From: Planococcus sp. MSAK28401
GTDB taxonomy: Bacteria > Bacillota > Bacilli > Bacillales_A > Planococcaceae
Length of the DNA: 64,000 bases
Assembly: GCF_018283455.1 (NCBI RefSeq)
Contig: NZ_JAAMTH010000001.1
Coordinates: 1,593,501 to 1,657,500, forward strand
Direction of reading: 5' to 3'
Shown here: positions 37,101 through 46,288 of the stretch, one piece after another
Layout of the letters: the number at the start of each line of letters is the position of its first letter
How positions within the stretch are numbered: the first letter of the stretch is position 1
Notes under the pieces: generated by a model
Told to the model about the DNA's origin: nothing
Databases searched by the model: none
What the model saw: the letters and a program-made list of their open reading frames with translations, nothing else
Made by a program: the position numbers and the translations under genes

Positions 37101-37264
37101 ATTGTTGTGCGCGACAGCGCATCAGTAATAAATGTACTAAACTACATAAGGAAATATAGAAAAATCAAAAAATCGCCCACAAGAAAGCCAAACACTTGCA
37201 GCTTGTTAATGAGATGATAAAATAAATGATTAAAACTAGGCCCTATCTAAAAGGGGAGGAAACT

Positions 37265-37996
37265 ATGTCTGAAATCGAAATCTATGCGCATCGCGGCGTC
37301 TCAGGCCATGCGCTTGAAAACACATGGCAGGCATTTGAATTGGCGCATCAATTGCAAGTTGGCATCGAGCTGGATATCCAGATGACCCGGGATGGAATTG
37401 CGATCATTTACCATGACGATCAATTAAAGCGATTGGCGGGGCTACAAGCAGATGTTTACAAAATGCCTTATGAATCGCTGAAGTCGCTGTCAATTCGCAA
37501 AAAGTTCAAGCGTTTCGGTCGCCACTCGATTCCGCTGGCTTACGAAGTAATTGACTGGGCAAAAAAGAAAAGCATTCCCTTAAATATTGAATTGAAGTCT
37601 TCCGTTGCCAGGCATCCGGAGGGTCCTGAAATCGTCTGCGCTTTATTGGAAGGTGCAAAAGATGTCCATCTCTCCTCTTTTGATGCGGAGCTTCTTAAAA
37701 AGATGAAAAGCTTAATGCCGCATATGGAAATAGCGTGGATCCTGAAACGCGCCATACAGTGGAACGAACTGGAGAATTGCCAGTGGTTCGATAGCTTTCA
37801 CTTCCACAAAAGATTCCATAAGCCGAGATGGCTCGAACCGATAGCTAAATTGGATAAACCGGTGCGGCTTTATGGCATAGCGGGGAACGAGCGCATCTTG
37901 CGAAATCTTCATCCTTCTGTCAAAGGGATCATCACGGATTATCCTGCGCGCGTGAAAGCTCTATGGGAACAGGAAACAACGGAATTGCATCTGTAA
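37265..37996 (+). CDS. Glycerophosphodiester phosphodiesterase family protein (YqiK-like)
   Basis: A 243-residue cytoplasmic GDPD-family enzyme, no signal peptide. It opens with IYAHRGVSGHALENTWQAF and continues with GIELDIQMTRDG and YHDDQLKRL, carrying the catalytic His pair and acidic metal ligands; NIELKS provides another Glu. It probably splits glycerophosphodiesters from phospholipid turnover to glycerol 3-phosphate. The ATG at 37265 follows GGGGAGG. A weak promoter (TTGCAG at 37196, 16 bp, TAAAAT at 37218) precedes it. yqiK follows spo0A in Bacillus too. Confidence 0.9.
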   Translation: MSEIEIYAHRGVSGHALENTWQAFELAHQLQVGIELDIQMTRDGIAIIYHDDQLKRLAGLQADVYKMPYESLKSLSIRKKFKRFGRHSIPLAYEVIDWAKKKSIPLNIELKSSVARHPEGPEIVCALLEGAKDVHLSSFDAELLKKMKSLMPHMEIAWILKRAIQWNELENCQWFDSFHFHKRFHKPRWLEPIAKLDKPVRLYGIAGNERILRNLHPSVKGIITDYPARVKALWEQETTELHL

Positions 37997-38003
37997 TAGC
38001 AAA

Positions 38004-38040
38004 AGAATGCCAGGAACCAAGGTTCCTGGCATTCTTTTTA
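38004..38040 (+). terminator. Terminator after the GDPD gene
   Basis: GAATGCCAGGAACC pairs with GGTTCCTGGCATTC, then Ts. Confidence 0.92.
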
Positions 38041-38064
38041 GTTTGTTCAAATACTTGCAGTCAT

Positions 38065-38301
38065 TTATCGCTTCTGGAACCGTTCAGATACATTGCCTTT
38101 TTTACGGTCGCGGTTTAACAGGAATCCAGCAAAAAAGCCGATGCCGATTACTGTAAAGAGCGTTCCAAGCGTAAATTGCATCCACAAGGCCGGATACGGT
38201 TCGAGCAATTTATTGAAAAGGGTATCCCGCATTAATTTAATGCCGTAAGCGGCCATCACACCAGGAATGAGCAAAATGATAAATGCAATCAATCGTCCCA
38301 T
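38065..38301 (-). CDS. DUF2627 membrane protein (YqzF-like)
   Basis: A 78-residue protein with two hydrophobic helices (IAFIILLIPGVMAAYGIKLM and FTLGTLFTVIGIGFFAGFLL) and a basic tail. It matches DUF2627 (YqzF), which lies in front of bkdR in Bacillus as here. The function is unknown. Its start faces the bkdR promoter region, with a divergent gap of about 130 bp. Confidence 0.82.
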   Translation of the reverse strand: MGRLIAFIILLIPGVMAAYGIKLMRDTLFNKLLEPYPALWMQFTLGTLFTVIGIGFFAGFLLNRDRKKGNVSERFQKR

Positions 38302-38429
38302 CTATTCCACATCCTTCATGTTCCATTGTTTCCAATCTGCTCAAAGTTGTCAAGAATTGTCCCCTGCGGTAGTCTAGAAATATGTGTGCAGTCTATTGCA
38401 TGAATCACAATAGAAAGGTTTGAAGATAA

Positions 38430-40472
38430 TTGCAAAAAGTGATCATTATCGGCGGTGGAATCGGCGGGTCTGCGATCTTAAAATTGCTTGTCGAGTCCGG
38501 ATGGTTTCATGTCGAAGGAGTCGCAGATATCCAAGCAGATGCGCCGGCATTAAAAGAAGCAGAAAAATTTCGCATTGCCACAGTCGCAGATTTCAAGGAA
38601 TTGCCGAAAATGGTCGACATCGTCTTCAACGTAACCGGTGACGATGAATTGACGCAACGGCTGCGGCGCTATTATCCGCCGCGGACCGTTATCATTCCTG
38701 GCAGTGTCGCCAATATCTTTGTCCGCCTGATGGATGAGAAAGAACATTACATCAATCGATTGAGCAACGAGAGCCACAAAGGGTCGATCATTTTCAACTC
38801 AATTGATGAAGGCATGGTCGGCATCGATCTCGACAACCATATCCATTTCATCAACCGCAGTGCCGCACGGATGCTTTCGGTCAAGCAGGATGAAGCCATC
38901 GGCCGCCATATCCACGAACTGATTTCGATGAGCGAATTGCCGAGGATTATCGAAACGGGCAGGACGGAATTGAACCGGGAGCTTGAACTGAAAGACGGAT
39001 CGAAAATCGTCACAAGCCGTTTCCCCATGATTGATGAAAACGGCGAATTAATTGGTGCGTTCGCAGTGTTCAAGGACATTACGGAAGTCGTTTCGCTCGC
39101 AGAGGAAATTACCGACTTGAAAGAAATCCAGACGATGCTGCAAGCGATCATTCAATCCAGCGATGATGCGATTTCGGTAGTGGATGAAAAAGGCAACGGC
39201 TTGCTTGTCAATCCGGCCTATACAAGAATCACGGGGCTTGAGATGGAGCAAGTGATCGACCGGCCGGCATCTGCGGATATCTCGGAAGGTGAAAGCATGC
39301 ACTTCAAAGCTTTGCAAACCCGCAAGCCAGTGCGTGGCGTCAATTTAAAAGTCGGCCCTGCAAAACGGGAAGTCATTGTCAACGTAGCGCCGATAATCGT
39401 CGATAACCAGTTAAAAGGAAGCGTCGGAGTCATTCACGACACGACGGAGATCCGGTCGCTCATGAAAGAGCTGGACCGGGCGAGGAGCATCATCCGGACG
39501 CTTGAGTCAAAATATACATTCGACGACATCATCGGTTTATCTTCTGAGATGCAATTGTCGCTGCAGCAAGCGAAACTCGCAGCCCAGACGCTTGTGACGG
39601 TGCTGCTGCGCGGAGAATCAGGAACGGGCAAGGAATTGTTCGCCCACGCAATCCACAGCGACAGCGAGCGCCAATTCAACAAATTTGTTCGCGTCAATTG
39701 TGCGGCAGTGTCGAGCGAACAGCTCGATGCCGAATTGTTCGGGTACGAGGAAGGCGCGACGCTTGAAAGCCGAACCGGGGCGAAGCGCGGTTTGTTGGAA
39801 GAAGCGAATAATGGCAGCATCTTCCTCGATGAAATCGGGGAATTGTCACCGCAGATCCAAAGTAAATTGCTGCGCGTTTTGCAAGAACACGAAACGATGC
39901 GGATTGGCGGGACCAAACCGATTCCGGTCAATGTGCGTGTTATCGCATCGACCAATGCCAATATGGAAAAAGCGCTGCTAGACGGGACCTTCCGTGAAGA
40001 TTTGTATTATCGGCTGAACCGCATGCCGATCTTGATCCCCCCGCTGCGCAGCAGGAAGCAGGACATTCCGCGCATCGTCGACCGTCTGTTGTTAAAGCTT
40101 AATCAGGAATACGGGCGGAATGTAGAAAGTGTGTCGGAGAAAGCTTTGCAGTTTCTGAAAATGTACGATTGGCCAGGCAATGTGCGGGAACTGGAAAATA
40201 TCTTGAGCCGCTCGATGATTTTCATGCAGATGAACGACAAAACGATGACAGAAGAGCACATCCCTTTGGATATGCTGAAAGCGAAAGAAGCAAAGAACGA
40301 AGTGGTCATTCCAGCATCAGCTCCTCTGCAGGAGCAACTGGAAACAGTTGAGCGTGGAATCCTCCACAGAGCGTTGGAAGAAGCGAAAGGGAACAAGTCA
40401 AAAACTGCTAAACAGCTTCAAATTTCCTTGCGCACTTTATACTATAAATTGGAAAAATTCGGACTACTATAG
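38430..40472 (+). CDS. bkdR: BkdR-type regulator of branched-chain keto acid catabolism, degenerate GAFTGA loop
   Basis: A 680-residue bacterial enhancer-binding-type protein. Domains in order: Rossmann-like N terminus (VIIIGGGIGGSAILKLL), PAS domains at about residues 115-210 and 235-330, an AAA+ domain with Walker A GESGTGKELF and Walker B SIFLDEIGEL, and a C-terminal Fis-type helix-turn-helix (TAKQLQISLRTLYYKL). In sigma-54 activators the AAA+ domain has GAFTGA to contact sigma-54; here residues 442-447 read GATLES. It may therefore act without sigma-54, as TyrR does. The TTG at 38430 is the likely start. The ptb-bkd operon follows at once. Confidence 0.88.
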   Translation: MQKVIIIGGGIGGSAILKLLVESGWFHVEGVADIQADAPALKEAEKFRIATVADFKELPKMVDIVFNVTGDDELTQRLRRYYPPRTVIIPGSVANIFVRLMDEKEHYINRLSNESHKGSIIFNSIDEGMVGIDLDNHIHFINRSAARMLSVKQDEAIGRHIHELISMSELPRIIETGRTELNRELELKDGSKIVTSRFPMIDENGELIGAFAVFKDITEVVSLAEEITDLKEIQTMLQAIIQSSDDAISVVDEKGNGLLVNPAYTRITGLEMEQVIDRPASADISEGESMHFKALQTRKPVRGVNLKVGPAKREVIVNVAPIIVDNQLKGSVGVIHDTTEIRSLMKELDRARSIIRTLESKYTFDDIIGLSSEMQLSLQQAKLAAQTLVTVLLRGESGTGKELFAHAIHSDSERQFNKFVRVNCAAVSSEQLDAELFGYEEGATLESRTGAKRGLLEEANNGSIFLDEIGELSPQIQSKLLRVLQEHETMRIGGTKPIPVNVRVIASTNANMEKALLDGTFREDLYYRLNRMPILIPPLRSRKQDIPRIVDRLLLKLNQEYGRNVESVSEKALQFLKMYDWPGNVRELENILSRSMIFMQMNDKTMTEEHIPLDMLKAKEAKNEVVIPASAPLQEQLETVERGILHRALEEAKGNKSKTAKQLQISLRTLYYKLEKFGLL

Positions 40473-40476
40473 GGTT

Positions 40477-40559
40477 TTGCAACTCCTTGCAAGGTTTTGC
40501 AATAATTTGCAAAGAGAACTACTGTATTTTGCAAATAAAACGCTTACATCCCTTATATC
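40477..40559 (+). promoter_or_regulatory. Phased TTGCAA array and probable promoter of the bkd operon
   Basis: TTGCAA occurs at 40477, 40487, 40497 and 40507, exactly 10 bp apart, and again at 40529. The fifth copy can serve as -35, with TTATAT/TATATC (40553-40559) as a weak -10 at 18-19 bp. No sigma-54 -24/-12 (GG-N10-GC) element is present in 40440-40604. The palindromic hexamer on one DNA face suggests cooperative binding, perhaps by BkdR (inference). A CcpA-like half site AACGCTTACA overlaps the spacer. Confidence 0.6.
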
Positions 40560-40603
40560 TCAGGCTTTCATCTGTTTTAATTAAAAAGAATGAGGTGATA
40601 GAT

Positions 40604-41512
40604 ATGACCACTTTACAGACCATCGTCGATGAAATCGACTTGCAGGAAGAGCACGCCGTGGCTGTGGCAGCAGCTGCTGACCACGCAGTATTGGAAGCCA
40701 TTTCATTAGCGCTCGACCAGAATCTCGCAAGCTTTCATCTATATGATGATGAATCAACACTAAAGCAATTAATCGCTGCTGATTTCCCGCATTTGAAAGG
40801 CCATCCGAAACTGATGATCCATCATGCTAAGGGGCCTCAATTGGCGGCAAAAGAAGCGGTGCGGGCGGTTTTCATGAATGACGCCAGCGTCTTGATGAAG
40901 GGACATATCCCGACCGCAACCTTGATGAAAGCGGCACTCAATGCTGATTACGGCCTTCGCACAGGCTCGGTGCTGTCCCATGTAGCGGCTTTTGAAGTCG
41001 AAGGCTATGACCGGCTCATTTTCGTCACCGATGCCGGTATGAACCTTGAACCGTCGCTTCAGGAAAAAGCTCAAATCATCCGCAATGCCGTACAAGTGGC
41101 GCGGGCAACTGGTGTCGAATTGCCGATCGTCGCGGCCCTTGCGGCTGTGGAAGTCGTTAATCCTGCGATGGAGGCGACTTTGGATGCTGCAGCATTGACC
41201 GCCATGAACAAGCGCGGGCAAATTACGGATTGCATCGTTGATGGGCCGCTTGCCTTGGATAATGCAATTTCCGTTGAAGCGGCAAAGCATAAGCGCATCG
41301 AAGGGGATACGGCAGGGCATGCAGACATTTTGCTAGTGCCGAATATCGAAGCCGGCAACATCCTCTATAAATCGCTTGTCTATTTTTCCAAAGCAAAAGT
41401 TGGAGGCATCATTGCGGGAGCTAAAGCACCGATTGTCTTAACATCGCGCGCTGACAGTTCAGAAAGCAAATTATTTTCTCTCGCTTTAGCCTTGCGCTCA
41501 GCGACTTTATAA
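40604..41512 (+). CDS. ptb: Phosphate butyryltransferase-like acyltransferase (Ptb/YqiS)
   Basis: A 302-residue phosphate acetyl/butyryltransferase family enzyme that would turn acyl-CoA from branched-chain keto acids into acyl phosphate and CoA. Typical parts are LMIHHAKGPQLAAKEAVRAV, LMKGHIPTATLMKAALN and a late DILLVPNIEAGNILYKSLVYF. The ATG at 40604 follows GAGGTGAT. It is the first gene of the bkd operon, and its product is the substrate of Buk encoded two genes downstream. Confidence 0.92.
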   Translation: MTTLQTIVDEIDLQEEHAVAVAAAADHAVLEAISLALDQNLASFHLYDDESTLKQLIAADFPHLKGHPKLMIHHAKGPQLAAKEAVRAVFMNDASVLMKGHIPTATLMKAALNADYGLRTGSVLSHVAAFEVEGYDRLIFVTDAGMNLEPSLQEKAQIIRNAVQVARATGVELPIVAALAAVEVVNPAMEATLDAAALTAMNKRGQITDCIVDGPLALDNAISVEAAKHKRIEGDTAGHADILLVPNIEAGNILYKSLVYFSKAKVGGIIAGAKAPIVLTSRADSSESKLFSLALALRSATL

Positions 41513-41525
41513 AGAGCAGCTTCAA

Positions 41526-41543
41526 TTCAAGGGAACCCTTGAA
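41526..41543. repeat. Dyad symmetry between ptb and bcd
   Basis: TTCAAGGGAACCCTTGAA has 8 bp arms around AA. Too tight for a stable hairpin loop without opening; an operator or processing site are both possible. Confidence 0.4.
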
Positions 41544-41604
41544 GAACGGCGGCCAATAACCTTACAAGCAATAAAATAGCATAAACTACTAGGAGGAATT
41601 TACG

Positions 41605-42705
41605 ATGGAAATTTTCAAAAAGATGGAAGAACACGATTACGAGCAATTGGTATTTTGCCAAGATAAAAATTCTGGTCTAAAAGCCATCATCTGCATCCAC
41701 GACACGACGCTCGGGCCAGCACTTGGCGGCACGCGCATGTGGAACTACGAAACTGAAGAAGAAGCGATTGAAGACGCGATTCGCCTAGGGCGCGGCATGA
41801 CTTACAAAAATGCAGCAGCCGGTCTTAACCTCGGCGGCGGAAAAACCGTTATCATCGGCGATCCATTGAAAGATAAAAATGAAGAAATGTTCCGCGCTTT
41901 TGGCCGTTTCATCCAAGGGTTGAACGGGCGTTACATCACAGCTGAAGATGTGGGTACAACTGTCGCTGACATGGACATAATCCACGAAGAAACTGATTTC
42001 GTTACAGGTATCTCACCGGCATTCGGTTCATCAGGCAACCCGTCACCTGTTACTGCTTATGGCGCTTACATCGGCATGAAAGCGGCAGCTATGGAAGCTT
42101 ACGGCGATGATTCACTAGAAGGCAAAACAGTAGCAGTACAAGGCGTCGGAAACGTCGCTTACCCGCTATGCGAATACTTGCACAAAGAAGGCGCGAAATT
42201 GATTGTCACTGACATCAACAAAGAAGCGGTTCAACGTGCTGTTGAAGCATTCGGCGCTACTGCTGTCGAGCCAAACGAAATCTATTCGGTAGAGGCGGAT
42301 ATTTTCGCGCCGTGTGCAATGGGTGCCATCATCAACGATGAGACAATTCCACAATTGAAAGTGAAAGTGGTCGCAGGATCTGCGAATAACCAATTGAAAG
42401 AACAGCGCCACGGCGATGAGCTCGAAGCACGCGGCATCGTTTACGCACCGGACTTCGTTATCAACTCAGGCGGTGTCATCAACGTAGCGGATGAGCTTTA
42501 TGGCTACAATAACGAACGTGCGATGAAACGCGTCGAAACGATCTACGACAGCATTACACGCATTTTTGAAATTGCCAAACGCGACGGAATTCCAAGTTAT
42601 ATTGCAGCTGACCGCATGGCGGAAGAGCGCATTGAGCGCGTACGCAACTCAAGAAGCCAATTCTTGCGCAACGGCCACGGCCATGACATTTTAAGCAGAC
42701 GCTAA
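41605..42705 (+). CDS. bcd: Leucine dehydrogenase (branched-chain amino acid dehydrogenase)
   Basis: Bcd (366 residues) oxidatively deaminates Leu, Ile and Val with NAD to the 2-oxo acids that feed the BKD complex. The substrate and catalytic loop is [22 protein letters not shown], with the catalytic lysine in GGGK, and the NAD site is [21 protein letters not shown] precedes the ATG. Family length is normal. Confidence 0.96.
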   Translation: MEIFKKMEEHDYEQLVFCQDKNSGLKAIICIHDTTLGPALGGTRMWNYETEEEAIEDAIRLGRGMTYKNAAAGLNLGGGKTVIIGDPLKDKNEEMFRAFGRFIQGLNGRYITAEDVGTTVADMDIIHEETDFVTGISPAFGSSGNPSPVTAYGAYIGMKAAAMEAYGDDSLEGKTVAVQGVGNVAYPLCEYLHKEGAKLIVTDINKEAVQRAVEAFGATAVEPNEIYSVEADIFAPCAMGAIINDETIPQLKVKVVAGSANNQLKEQRHGDELEARGIVYAPDFVINSGGVINVADELYGYNNERAMKRVETIYDSITRIFEIAKRDGIPSYIAADRMAEERIERVRNSRSQFLRNGHGHDILSRR

Positions 42706-42733
42706 GATTGAAGAAAGAAACGGAGGAATCGAT

Positions 42734-43819
42734 GTGCAAAAACAGCTGAATCGAATTCTGGTCATTAACCCCGGCTCAACTTCGACAAAGATCGGCGTTT
42801 TTGACAACGATGTCCAGATCCTTGAAAAGACTATCCGCCACTCGACAGAAGAGCTGGCGGATTTCCCTGCCATTATTGACCAGTTTCAATTTCGAAAACA
42901 AAATATATTAGAAGCGCTTGATGAGGAAGGCATGAACGTCTCGAAACTTTCTGCGGTATGCGGAAGAGGGGGATTGCTGCGGCCGATTGAAGGCGGAACC
43001 TACGCCGTCAACGAAGTGATGCTCGAAGACTTGCGCGAAGGCTATTCCGGCCAGCACGCTTCCAATCTCGGCGGCATTATCGCCCATGAAATTGCCGAAG
43101 GGCTTAATATCCCGGCATTTATCGTCGATCCAGTCGTCGTCGATGAATTGTCACCTGTAGCGCGCATTTCCGGCTTTTCATTGATCGAGCGAAAATCGAT
43201 CTTTCATGCCCTGAACCAAAAGGCAGTCGCAAGGCGCTATGCGAAGGAATCAGGGCGCGCATATAAAGACCTGCGCCTCATCGTCACGCATATGGGCGGG
43301 GGCATCACGGTCGGCGTGCATGAAGATGGCAAAGTCGTTGATGTCAATAACGGCTTGCATGGCGACGGCCCTTTCAGCCCAGAGCGGGCAGGGACCGTGC
43401 CGGCAGGCGATTTGGTCGAATTGTGTTTTTCGGGCCAATATTACCGCCACGAAATCATGAAAAAACTAGTCGGGCAAGGTGGATTAGTTGGCTATCTTGG
43501 CACGAATGACGCCGTGACGGTCGAAAAACGCATTCAAAAAGGTGATAAAGAAGCAGCGTTGATTTACGATGCGATGGCTTATCAAGTCGCGCGGGAAATC
43601 GGTTCTGCAAGCGCCGTGTTAAAAGGGCAAGTCGATGCCATCATCTTAACGGGTGGCCTCGCTTATGGAAAAGACTTCGTTAAATCGATCTCAGACCGGA
43701 TTTCTTGGATCGCCGATGTCGTCGTCCATCCCGGCGAAAACGAACTGCAAGCACTCGCAGAAGGCGCCAGCCGAGTCCTCGACGGCGAAGAACAAGCTCG
43801 AATCTATCCAAACGGTTAA
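42734..43819 (+). CDS. buk: Butyrate kinase
   Basis: Buk (361 residues) is an acetate/butyrate kinase-fold enzyme that makes ATP from (iso)butyryl phosphate and ADP. The first phosphate-binding motif is [17 protein letters not shown], then [13 protein letters not shown] and [14 protein letters not shown] at 42734 is in the correct frame; an ATG two bases earlier is not. GGAGG lies upstream. With Ptb it allows energy capture from branched acyl-CoAs. Confidence 0.95.
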   Translation: MQKQLNRILVINPGSTSTKIGVFDNDVQILEKTIRHSTEELADFPAIIDQFQFRKQNILEALDEEGMNVSKLSAVCGRGGLLRPIEGGTYAVNEVMLEDLREGYSGQHASNLGGIIAHEIAEGLNIPAFIVDPVVVDELSPVARISGFSLIERKSIFHALNQKAVARRYAKESGRAYKDLRLIVTHMGGGITVGVHEDGKVVDVNNGLHGDGPFSPERAGTVPAGDLVELCFSGQYYRHEIMKKLVGQGGLVGYLGTNDAVTVEKRIQKGDKEAALIYDAMAYQVAREIGSASAVLKGQVDAIILTGGLAYGKDFVKSISDRISWIADVVVHPGENELQALAEGASRVLDGEEQARIYPNG

Positions 43820-43842
43820 TCATTCCAAAGGAGGAATACCCC

Positions 43843-45270
43843 ATGGCTCAAAATTACGATGTCGTCATCCTAGGCGGCGGTACGGGCGGTTATGTAGCGG
43901 CAATCCGCTCAGCCCAGCTCGGCCTCAAAACTGCGATTGTCGAAAAAGGAAAACTGGGCGGCACATGCTTGCACCAAGGCTGCATCCCAAGTAAAGCATT
44001 GCTCCGCAGTGCGGAAGTGTATGCAACAACCAAAAACCACGCAGCCGACTTTGGCGTTAACACGGGTGAAGTTTCACTCGATTTCTCACGCGTTCAACAG
44101 CGCAAACAAGGAATCGTCGACCAGCTCCATGCCGGCGTACAAGGCTTGATGAAAAAAGGCAAAATCGATGTTTACGAAGGTATTGGCCGTATTCTTGGGC
44201 CATCGATTTTCTCGCCAAACCCAGGAACGATTTCCGTCGAAATGAACAACGGCGAAGAAAACGAGATGCTCATTCCGAACAACGTTATTATCGCTACCGG
44301 TTCCCGTCCACGCACGTTGCCGGGCCTTGATATCGATGGGGAAGTAGTCATGAGTTCTGAAGAAGCGCTCGCGATGACCGAATTGCCAAAATCCATTTTA
44401 ATTGTTGGTGGAGGCGTTATCGGAATTGAATGGGCATCAATGCTTAATGATTTCGGCGTCGATGTGACGGTGCTTGAATACGCAGACCGCATCATACCGT
44501 CAGAAGACAAAGACATCTCCAAAGAAATGCAGAAACTATTGAAGAAAAAAGGCGTCAAATTCGCAATAAGCGCGAAAGTTTTGCCAGAAACCGTTGAAAA
44601 AGGCGATGGCCAAGTTTCAATCCAAGCCGAAATCAATGGCAGCAACGAAACTTTCACTGCTGAAAAAATGCTGGTATCGGTCGGACGCCAAGCGAATGTG
44701 GAAAATATCGGAATTGAAAACACGGATATCCTCATCGAAAAAGGCTTTATCCACGTGAAGAACACGTTCCAAACAAAAGAATCCCATATTTACGCAATCG
44801 GCGACGTCATCGGCGGCATGCAGCTGGCTCACGTAGCTTCTCACGAAGGCATTACAGCTGTTGAGCATATTAAAGGCAACGCGCCGCATGCTATCAATTA
44901 CGATCTAGTATCTCGCGCTGTCTATTCGAATCCCGAAGCGGCAAGCGTTGGCATTACGGAAGACCAAGCGAAAGAGCAAGGCTATGAATTGAAAACCGGA
45001 AAATTCTCATTCAAGGCGATCGGCAAAGCGCTGGTCTACGGAGAATCGGATGGCTTCGTGAAAATCATTGCAGATAAAGAAACGAACGATATCCTCGGCG
45101 TCCATATGATCGGCCCACACGTGACGGACATGATCTCAGAAGCCGGGCTTGCCATGGTACTCGACGCAACGCCATGGGAAATTGCAGATACCATCCACCC
45201 GCACCCGACGCTTTCAGAGGTCATGGGCGAAGCAGCTTTAGCCGTAGACGGCAAAGCGATTCATAGTTAA
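43843..45270 (+). CDS. lpdV: Dihydrolipoyl dehydrogenase (E3) of the branched-chain complex
   Basis: E3 (475 residues) reoxidises the dihydrolipoyl groups of BkdB with FAD and NAD. The redox disulfide is GGTCLHQGCIPSK, the N-terminal FAD site VILGGGTGGYVAA, the NAD site ILIVGGGVIGIEWAS and the C-terminal catalytic His in TIHPHPTLSE. The ATG at 43843 follows AAAGGAGG. A longer frame overlapping buk is a shadow and is rejected. Confidence 0.96.
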   Translation: MAQNYDVVILGGGTGGYVAAIRSAQLGLKTAIVEKGKLGGTCLHQGCIPSKALLRSAEVYATTKNHAADFGVNTGEVSLDFSRVQQRKQGIVDQLHAGVQGLMKKGKIDVYEGIGRILGPSIFSPNPGTISVEMNNGEENEMLIPNNVIIATGSRPRTLPGLDIDGEVVMSSEEALAMTELPKSILIVGGGVIGIEWASMLNDFGVDVTVLEYADRIIPSEDKDISKEMQKLLKKKGVKFAISAKVLPETVEKGDGQVSIQAEINGSNETFTAEKMLVSVGRQANVENIGIENTDILIEKGFIHVKNTFQTKESHIYAIGDVIGGMQLAHVASHEGITAVEHIKGNAPHAINYDLVSRAVYSNPEAASVGITEDQAKEQGYELKTGKFSFKAIGKALVYGESDGFVKIIADKETNDILGVHMIGPHVTDMISEAGLAMVLDATPWEIADTIHPHPTLSEVMGEAALAVDGKAIHS

Positions 45271-45283
45271 AGGAGGAAATTCA

Positions 45284-46288
45284 ATGGCTACGAAACACGA
45301 AGAAGTAGGTTTGACGAACGAAGATGTCTTGAAAATATATGAAACGATGTTGACGGCACGCCGCGTCGATGAACGCATGTGGCTCCTGAACCGTGCAGGG
45401 AAAATTCCTTTCGTTATTTCTTGCCAAGGACAGGAAGCAGCACAAGTAGGAGCTGCTTATGCGCTCGACAACACGAAAGATTACGTCGCGCCTTATTACC
45501 GCGACCTTGGTGTGGTCATCCACTTCGGCATGACGCCGAAAGACCTGATGCTGTCGGCATTTGCCAAAGCAGAAGATCCAAACTCCGGCGGCCGCCAAAT
45601 GCCTGGGCATTTCGGCCAGAAGAAAAACCGCATCCTGACAGGTTCTTCGCCTGTAACGACGCAGCTGCCGCATGCAGTGGGCGTTGCGCTGGCTGGAAAA
45701 ATGAAGAAACAGGATTTCATTACATTTAATACACTCGGGGAAGGTTCTTCCAACCAAGGCGATTTCCACGAAGGCTTGAACTTTGCCGGCGTCCATAAAT
45801 TGCCGGTCATCACGATGGTCGAAAACAACCGCTATGCGATTTCTGTGCCCTTTGAACGCCAAGTGGCAAGCAAAAACGTTTCGGATCGTGCGGCAAGCTA
45901 TGGCATGCCAGGTGTCACAATCGATGGAAACGACCCGATCGAAGTGTACAAGCACGTAAAAGAAGCAGCAGACCGCGCACGCAACGGCGAGGGCCCGAGC
46001 TTGATCGAGACGGTTTCAGAACGCATGACGGCCCACTCATCTGATGATGACCATCGCCAATACCGTTCAGCGGACGAACTCGCTGCACAAAAAGAAAAAG
46101 ACCCGATCCTGTTGTTCGGTGCTTATTTGAAAGAAAACGGCATCATGAACGACGATCTTGAAAAAGAAATCAACGACCGCATCATGGCGTTGGTCAACGA
46201 AGCGACAGACTATGCAGAAAACGCGCCATATGCAAAAGCAGAAAGTGCAATGGAACACGTCTATGCTGAAGAAGGAGGAAACGAATAA
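45284..46288 (+). CDS. bkdAA: Branched-chain 2-oxo acid dehydrogenase E1 alpha subunit
   Basis: E1 alpha (334 residues) decarboxylates branched-chain 2-oxo acids with thiamine diphosphate. The TPP motif is GEGSSNQGDFHEGLNFAGVHKLP...ENNRYAI, and the phosphorylation-loop-like SERMTAHSSDDDHRQYR region is kept. GGAGG precedes the ATG. Its stop overlaps the start of the beta subunit (TAATG). Confidence 0.96.
   Translation: MATKHEEVGLTNEDVLKIYETMLTARRVDERMWLLNRAGKIPFVISCQGQEAAQVGAAYALDNTKDYVAPYYRDLGVVIHFGMTPKDLMLSAFAKAEDPNSGGRQMPGHFGQKKNRILTGSSPVTTQLPHAVGVALAGKMKKQDFITFNTLGEGSSNQGDFHEGLNFAGVHKLPVITMVENNRYAISVPFERQVASKNVSDRAASYGMPGVTIDGNDPIEVYKHVKEAADRARNGEGPSLIETVSERMTAHSSDDDHRQYRSADELAAQKEKDPILLFGAYLKENGIMNDDLEKEINDRIMALVNEATDYAENAPYAKAESAMEHVYAEEGGNE

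Noticed and set aside
40446-40462. CodY box near the end of bkdR
   Set aside because: AATTGGAAAAATT differs from AATTTTCWGAAAATT at several positions and lies inside the coding end.
40535-40548. CcpA cre site before ptb
   Set aside because: One half (AACGCTTACA) fits well but the conserved TG at the other end is AT; kept only as a remark.
40440-40604. Sigma-54 (-24/-12) promoter before ptb
   Set aside because: No GG-N10-GC pair fits; the TTGCAA sites are 10 bp apart but lack the upstream GG at the required distance.
43705-43842. N-terminal extension of LpdV
   Set aside because: The Arg/Ser-rich extension overlaps buk out of frame and lacks a ribosome site; the ATG at 43843 has a strong one.
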